Positions 58,205 to 64,000 of a DNA stretch of 64,000 nucleotides are shown here, piece by piece (position 1 is the first letter of the stretch; every line of letters starts with the position of its first letter). The position numbers and the translations under genes were made by a program. A model generated the notes under the pieces. It was not told the DNA's origin, did no database searches, and worked only from the letters and a program-made list of their open reading frames with translations. Origin of the DNA: Ostrinia nubilalis (Eukaryota > Arthropoda > Insecta > Lepidoptera > Crambidae); NCBI RefSeq assembly GCF_963855985.1, contig NC_087092.1:15810001-15874000 (forward strand). The letters run 5' to 3'.

Positions 58205-58372
58205 TCCGCGGCGGATCCTTATCGCTTGCGCATAATTATGTTGCTGTTGTGGTCGCACACTCACTGCGGGCGCCCGTCGCACAGTCGCGACAGTAATATA
58301 ATTACGCGCGAGCGATAAGGATGAGTAGCTCGAGGTCATTGGACAAAATTCTACGTGCTCAGAGACCAGACT
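58205..58372. mobile_element. GTCTGGTC-type MITE copy
   Basis: GGATCCTTATCGCTTGCGCA at the left and ATTACGCGCGAGCGATAAGG, then GACAAAATTCTACGTGCTC and GACCAGACT at the right match the element at 48743. The left outer arm is missing. Confidence 0.75.
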
Positions 58373-58444
58373 TCTATCTTAAGTAAAACTTTATAAAACT
58401 AAACATAAGTAACTCTTACATTTCTATCTATTAATTAAACTTAC

Positions 58445-60942
58445 ATTCATTGCCATCAGGTGCAGAGAGGGGTGAGGACCGTTCCGTCTTGAGTTGGCAG
58501 GCAAATGTAGGGAACACCTCTGGAAACAGGTTGTAACTGCTGCAGTTGCCATCAGAAGACAGCGGGTCTATTTCTGTCACACATCTTATATCCTGGGTTG
58601 GAAGAAAAAGACTAAAAAAAGCTATCTAAAATGCAAGTCACTTAAGAAAAATCCTGCAAGATGAGTAAGGCTGGGTGGCACCAATTTACTTTAACTTTGG
58701 CAACGTCAGAAATCTGTCAAAAACCATACAAAAACACCTGCCATCGTTAAAGTTACGGTCAAAGGTTGGTGGTGCAATTCAGCCCAATGGAAAAAAGCTT
58801 ACAATGCCTATGGGCTTGGTTTCTGGGATGTCCTCATAATAAAGTGCCAGCAAACGTCGCTTAGCTCCTGGCTTTTATGTCCTTTCATTGCTTTTCTCTT
58901 TGTTTTGTTCTTGAAGTCTCGCAGGGACTGAAAATAAGAGGATAATATTAATAAACAGTAAGTACTGTACTGCTTTTTAGAATTCTTAGAACTTAGTAAT
59001 AAACTACATACCTACAAATATTTTTAAAATTGAAAATACAGATGACTTTGCTATGTTATATGCTTAGATTAATAAAACCTAGATGGTTAGTCTTCATACA
59101 AACGCTTCGTCAAGAGTGAGGCAAAAATCTTATGTCATTAGTGTCAATTTTGTTGGGGAGTGTAGACAGTGAAGGCGATTTTCCCGAAAGTAGGGAAATT
59201 TTTAATACGTTTTTAATTATTTTATAACTAACAAAAACAAAATCCATCATGTACTTACTTATTTATTGAATTCAAAGTACCTACCTAATTACAATAAGAT
59301 AAATCGACTTAAAAGTCTCGATTTCATAAAAAAGGAAGTGTATTTGTACGGCGAACAATTGGGAAATAAATTTTCTTGTTACTGGTATCATTCCCGTATT
59401 TAATTTTTGAAAGCCAAATTCAAGCAAAATACGCGTCGAATTGTAGACTTACTTATGAAATGTAACACTGGTCACTTTCTTTAGTTTTTCTCCCTTCTGA
59501 CCCACCGCACTACCAAACCACACTACCAGTAGTGTCGTGGGGAATATTTTTTCCCTTCTGCACTACCAAGCCAGTAGTGTCGTGGGTAACATACATCTTC
59601 ATTCCCATCGACACTACTACCATAACTAAATGTAAAATTTGTAAAATTTTCGGTTGTTTTGCAATAAATTATGTTTATGTGCAACCCTAACCTCGGTACA
59701 AATTTGCAGTTTGACGGAATTTACTGAAAATAAAATATTACCTAAAAGGGCTTATACCTATATAACTTTGCGTGAAAGAAAAACAAAAATTAAATTATTT
59801 TTACCCGACTGCGGCAAAGCAAAAGGAGGGTTATGATTTTGACAGGCTATGTATAGTCATAGTCATAGTCATAAATGTTTATTGCATCATGTATGTATGT
59901 TCATCCTATTCCCTCGTAAACTTCTAAACTAGGTATTTATCATAATTCGACAAATGACATATCATTAGAAGTGTCTTAATTTTCCGCTGGTTGCTATAAT
60001 TAAGGGGTTTCACAAAATCTGACGTGGCGCCCTCTAGCGGACAAACCATACAGAGTAAAAAAATAAAGTTAAGATAAATGTGCCGTGTTTGGTATCATTT
60101 GAAAGCGCTTTACTTGTAATGTACATTTACCGTAACATGAACATAAGCCCTTTTAGGTAATATTTTATTTTCAGTAAATTCCGTCAAACTGCAAAATTGC
60201 ACAGAGGTTAGTGTTGCATATAAACATAATTTATTACAAAATAATCCAAAATTTTACAAATTTTACATTTAGTTATGGTAGTAGTGTCGATGGGAATGAA
60301 GATGTATGGCCCTTAAAAATTACAAACGACACTACTGGCTTGGTAGTGTAGAAGGGAAAAAATATTCCCCACGACACTACTGGTAGTGTGGTTTGGTAGT
60401 GCGGTGGGTCAGAAGGGGTTTTTCTGATGTATTTAGACACCCTTTCACAGCACAAACCGTCTTAATTAATTAAAAGTCGTCGGACGTGTTTACCAATTTT
60501 TCACTTTGACAGTTCATGTGACGTTTACGAGTAAGCCATTCTGGCTCACTAAAATCTGCCTCACCTTTCGTGCACTGACTATCTATCTAGGTTTTATTAA
60601 TCTAAGGTTATATGAGATTTTTATTGGATAAAAAGATAAGTAAGCTAAACTACAACAAATAGTTTAATTAATTATGATCATATCCAGTTTCAATCAGTGA
60701 ATTAGCACAAAAACAAAGTTTACATACCTGTTGCCACTTGGTTACATTTTTGAGAACGCCACTTTCAACAGAGTTAAGTTTCCTGGCCAAGACTTCCCAT
60801 TTGGCGTAATGGGTCAGCTTGGCAGCCGCATTCCCGCATTCCTGTTGGGTAGTCGGCCAGACAGTAAAGACCGGTCTTTTTCCAACGCTTCCACCAGAAT
60901 TTGGAGTTGTTCTGAAGAAACTTTCTTTCTATCTTCGGACAT
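58445..60942 (-). CDS. Zeste-type DNA-binding domain protein with two frameshifts
   Basis: Three minus-strand exons: 60728-60942 (ATG at 60942), 58803-58927 and 58445-58592. Exon 1 reads MSEDRKKVSSEQLQILVEAL, EKDRSLLSGR, then after a frame change TTQQECGNAAAKLTHYAKWE, VLARKLNSVESGV and KNVTKWQQ. Exon 2 reads SLRDFKNKTKRKAMKGHKSQ, then after another frame change AKRRLLALYYEDIPETKPIG. Exon 3 reads DIRCVTEIDPLSSDG and continues polar. The trihelix-like start resembles the 'regulatory protein zeste' domain of insect transcription regulators. Exon 1 (215 bp) and exon 2 (125 bp) each become multiples of three with one added base. Either both carry single-base deletions (decayed gene) or the assembly has errors. 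The 3' end beyond 58445 was not found. Confidence 0.7.
59493..60416. mobile_element. Foldback element with about 270-bp inverted arms
   Basis: Left arm 59493 to about 59760 and right arm about 60134 to 60416 are near-perfect inverses: CTTCTGACCCACCGCACTAC, ACTACCAGTAGTGTCGTGGG, TCCCATCGACACTACTACCA and CCTAAAAGGGCTTAT all recur in reverse. Short CACTAC/GTAGTG motifs repeat within the arms. The centre of about 370 bp has no coding frame. It lies in intron 1 of the zeste-type gene. Confidence 0.88.
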
Positions 60943-61486
60943 TTTTTACAACTTGTTGAACACGCTATATAGAGAAAGTACTAATTGAATGGATACAGTA
61001 GTATGTTAGACTTAGTTTCTACACAATAAATAAATCTTTACACCAATTTTTAACAAAAACACCGAAAAATAAATAACCACCGCGAAACAACTTTTTTGAC
61101 AGATTGACAATTTTTAAAGTTTTTGTCTCAGACCAAGGTAAAGTCTTTGTAGATTTATGATGTCACTAAAAAAATAAAAAATTGTACTTCAATCGCAACA
61201 CAACTGTAATCACGATTTATAACAATAACTTACACAAGGAACAATAACTTACACAAGGCCAAAATAATTAATAATGTTGAGCACAAGAATTTTATAAAAA
61301 TCAAGTAAGTAGATAGATTCGGACCGGTTAGCTGCTTGATAGAGCTGTCAAGTGTCATGCTCCCCCCCTCCCCCTTTCCCAGGCCAGCTGGTGAGTTGTC
61401 AAAAAAGGCGAGTGAAAAATAGGGAAAAAATTCGATTTGTACAGTCTTTTCTAAATTAGATGGTCGATCTGAAATAATTGGCAGTC
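60943..61486. promoter_or_regulatory. Shared intergenic region between zeste-type gene and DNAJC1
   Basis: The two start codons point away from each other with 544 bp between them, so the stretch must hold both 5' UTRs and probably a bidirectional promoter. It contains a C-rich patch (CTCCCCCCCTCCCCC) near 61360. No specific factor site is assigned. Confidence 0.55.
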
Positions 61487-63757
61487 ATGCGCTTGGTGGT
61501 GGTGATACTTGTGGCGCTGGCGAGCGGCGCTGCGGCGTGGGACGATGGGGATCTCGAAGTATTCGACGTGGTGGAAGAAGTTAACCAGAACTTCTATGAG
61601 CTGATGGGAGTTGCACAGGTAGGGTTCTAATTTTGTTCTTACACGTTCTATTGATTAAATGCAAGTGTAATTATAGGAGCAAACCGTATATAGCTCTAGT
61701 ATTTTGTCTTACAAAACTGGCAATTTGTTCAAATATTTTAATAATTAAAAGTTGGTCTACTTGGGAAGATTATAACTAAGACTTTTCCATTAATTAATCT
61801 ATATCGGATTAACATGATAACAGTTCATGATTAATTGAGAATAAACCTTTATGAACTTTACTACCTACTTAATAGTGACTGAGTTTCTTGCGCTGCTTCT
61901 TCTCAGCATTGGCCCATTTATTGTCCCGAAGCAGTGGTAGGGTTAATATTGGGACGTGTAAAAGTGCTTTTTAAAAGCCTATTTGCAAAAATAAATGAAT
62001 TTTATGAATTTTTAATTTTACTTCTGTAACTTCATACATTGATTTTGTTACAGGATGCAACCCCATCAGAAATAAAGTCGGCATTTAAGAAATTAACATT
62101 GAAATTGCATCCGGATAAAAATGATTCTCCTGATGCTGATGTACAGTTTAGGAACCTGGTATCTGTTCACAATATTCTCAAAGATCCAGGAAAGAGAGAA
62201 AAGTGTGTACTATTATTTAGAGCTTTATTTTGCTAGTGTTTGGACAGATCAATTACAATTTATGAATATAAAATACTTATGAATTTTTTAGGTATAATGA
62301 TGTCCTCAAGAATGGTCTACCAAACTGGCGTTCTGCCATTTATTATTACCGACATGTACGAAAGATGGGCCTGGCGGAAGGATCCATCATTTTGTTCATC
62401 ATCATCTCATTCGGGCAATACGCTGTCGGCTGGGCTGCTTATGCTGAGAAGAGATTTACTGCAGTAAGATTTGCTTTTATTGTAAAATAAAAAGTTATGT
62501 AATTTATAGATTGTGTAACCATCAAGTTATCAAGCTGAATTTGTGTCTTTCTTGATAAAGTATTTCAGAATCTTGCATTATCAATGAATGTCTGCAGCTT
62601 CATATTATTTTAATTTTCTTTTATTTTAGGAGCAAATACTAAACAGTAGGGGAAAGAAACATTCAAAGAAATCTGGGTTTGATGCTGGCCTGGCAGAGAT
62701 ATTGGAACAACTACCGAAACCAAGTGTAAAAGATACACTGCCCTTCCAAATACCGAGGTTCATCTGGTGGTCCATTACAGCCATCCCTCGAGGCATAGTG
62801 GAGCTCAAGAGGAGGGCTGCGGAGAGGCAAGAAGAGGAAAAAAGGCAAAAGAAACGGTAAGTGTCTAGACATAAGGAAAATTTGCAAAGAATTACTTACA
62901 TTAATTACCGACAGTATTTGTTGACACAAGTGTAAGAACGGAGTAATTAATTTCTCACATGTAATTAAGTTAATTGTTTTATGTACCAATTAGTATTTTA
63001 AATACATGGTTACATCGATGAATTCATTATAATACAAAACTGTGAAACTTTAAAGTCTATTGTTCAAATTGTTTTCAAATTATATTATGTAGTGAAGTAT
63101 TTAAAAAAAATTAACAAGTCGGGAATCGGCAGTCCGACATCGACATAATGGTTGCCTACTAGACTAGTTTCCTAAAAAAATTTTTTTAGTCCGTCAATTT
63201 TGATATAAAAAAATATTGGATACGTATATTTTGAATTGTCAATCAAACGAATAATTACAAAGTTGTAGTGCGTTGAAGTTCCGCGCGCCGTCACAAAGTG
63301 CTGCACTTTTACGCACTCACTGACGTCACAGGCCTTTACTTTAGAACTTTGGCACGCTTTATCTCTTTACATTTTCATTAGTTTTAAAAAGTGAGAAATA
63401 CGTGTCGAGTAGTTTTTGATATGCTAACTGAGGGACTAATTAAAATTTGCTTTTTTTTACCCAGGAAACATCCCTATTTACGGGACTATTCCCACCTCTC
63501 GTTCCCAACTCCTGTGTAGCCAGGATCTACAGCTTGACCGCCATAAAACCCAACCAGTGAAATAACATAAGTCTACATTCTTAAACAGGGAAGAAGAAGA
63601 GCGCCTCCGAGCCGAACGCGAGGCGGCCGAAGCGGCGAGCCGGCCATCGGGCGGCGCTCGGAGACGGCGTGGCTTCGAGCCGCCGGCGCGGGACCACTGT
63701 CTACTAGACGCTGCCGATGCGACGGAGGACGCGCCTGTACCCGTGCCTATTAAGCCT
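61487..63757 (+). CDS. DNAJC1: DnaJ homologue subfamily C member 1 (5' five exons)
   Basis: Endoplasmic reticulum membrane J-domain protein that stimulates BiP/HSPA5; vertebrate DNAJC1 also has C-terminal SANT domains, which would lie past the right edge. Five plus-strand exons join in phase: 61487-61618, 62054-62202, 62292-62463, 62630-62856 and 63589-63757, 283 codons so far. A signal peptide MRLVVVILVALASGAAAW is followed by a J domain (about residues 35-105) with the catalytic HPD at 63-65 in LKLHPDKND. A membrane span SIILFIIISFGQYAVGWAAY follows, then a charged, basic cytosolic stretch ending VPIKP. Intron 4 contains dispersed repeats, and intron 5 a copy of the exon 5 end. Confidence 0.92.
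61870..62010 (+). mobile_element. LINE 3'-end fragment in DNAJC1 intron 1
   Basis: GTGACTGAGTTTCTTGCGCT, CTTCTCAGCATTGGCCCATT and AAAAGCCTATTTGCAAAAAT with an AATGAATTT tail are a common lepidopteran LINE 3' end. Related pieces lie near 46310-46400 and, inverted, 31530-31570. Confidence 0.6.
63110..63460. repeat. Dispersed repeat in DNAJC1 intron 4
   Basis: Contains AACAAGTCGGGAATCGGCAG, GCGCGCCGTCACAAAGTGCT, TTTACGCACTCACTGACGTC and ACAGGCCTTTACTTTAGAAC, which I recall as widespread in lepidopteran genomes. Class not determined. Confidence 0.4.
63480..63560 (+). repeat. Dispersed repeat, copy C (shortened)
   Basis: Begins CGGGACTATTCCCACCTCTC and keeps GTGTAGCCAGGATCTACAGC. It lacks the ACTGCAA-type segment and the 3' part present in copies A and B, and ends 28 bp before the exon 5 acceptor region. 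Confidence 0.65.
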
Positions 63758-63784
63758 GTGAGTACACTTGCTATGACGCGACTT

Positions 63785-63860
63785 GACAACTGTTGCGTCT
63801 CCGTGCCGAGCGCGAGGCGTGCCTGTCAGGCCTGTGAGTAGACATGCTGTGGCGAGACTT
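63785..63860 (+). repeat. Partial copy of DNAJC1 exon 5 with its splice donor
   Basis: CGTCTCCGTGCCGAGCGCGA parallels exon 5 CGCCTCCGAGCCGAACGCGA (63599 onward). It then jumps to GCCTGTGAGTAGACATGCT and GCGAGACTTGCCAA, paralleling the exon end and donor GCCTGTGAGTACACTTGCT and GCGACTTGACAA. The middle of the exon is deleted. It lies just downstream of exon 5. Confidence 0.75.
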
Positions 63861-64000
63861 GCCAATGTTTTTTATTTTACTATTGCGAGACTGTGTTTTT
63901 GTTTAAAAGCCAAACCCAATATTGCAATTTTCTGTTCTTGTATTTGATACACTGAAATTGAAGCTTATCAATATTTAAATAGATACATAATAGTACAAGT

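Overview
The window reads as a moth or butterfly (Lepidoptera) nuclear genome: AT-rich, genes split by introns with GT/AG borders, and a background of typical lepidopteran repeats (RTE/CR1/R1-type LINE tails, tRNA-derived SINEs, palindromic MITEs). No bacterial, organellar or viral genome structure was seen.

Five or six protein genes can be assembled by hand from conserved exons with matching splice phases. They are: SLC25A35-type mitochondrial carrier (minus, exons at 6978..3137, last exon not in the window); an orphan basic protein (plus, 15395-16153); YEATS4/GAS41 chromatin reader (minus, 27208..21366, complete, 231 aa); a single-pass membrane protein with signal peptide, Cys-rich ectodomain and cytoplasmic PPxY motifs (minus, seven exons, 55549..27993, WBP1/VOPP1-like in layout); a zeste-type DNA-binding protein (minus, 60942..58445, two frameshifts); and a DNAJC1-type J-domain membrane protein (plus, 61487..63757, running off the right edge). 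The last two lie head to head, 544 bp apart.

The most unusual signal is a repeated architecture at five exons in three of these genes. A segment that spans the 3' part of the exon plus its 5' splice site has been copied into the intron directly downstream, from one copy (DNAJC1 exon 5) to about 80 copies (a 31-bp minisatellite of roughly 2.6 kb whose unit is an exon end joined to GTAAGT). The intact exon is always on the transcription-upstream side. Three of the five arrays are in the PPxY gene, and one array is interleaved with a MITE.

The introns and intergenic space hold many mobile elements: a 7.75-kb element with perfect 38-bp terminal repeats and nested insertions; two 0.96-kb near-identical copies of a TIR element in opposite orientation with an internal repeated 12-mer; a young R1/I-type LINE with an 11-bp target duplication beside a YEATS4 splice site; a LINE inserted inside the minisatellite; foldback elements, and several palindromic MITEs. 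All exon coordinates were derived by reading; no alignment or search was run.
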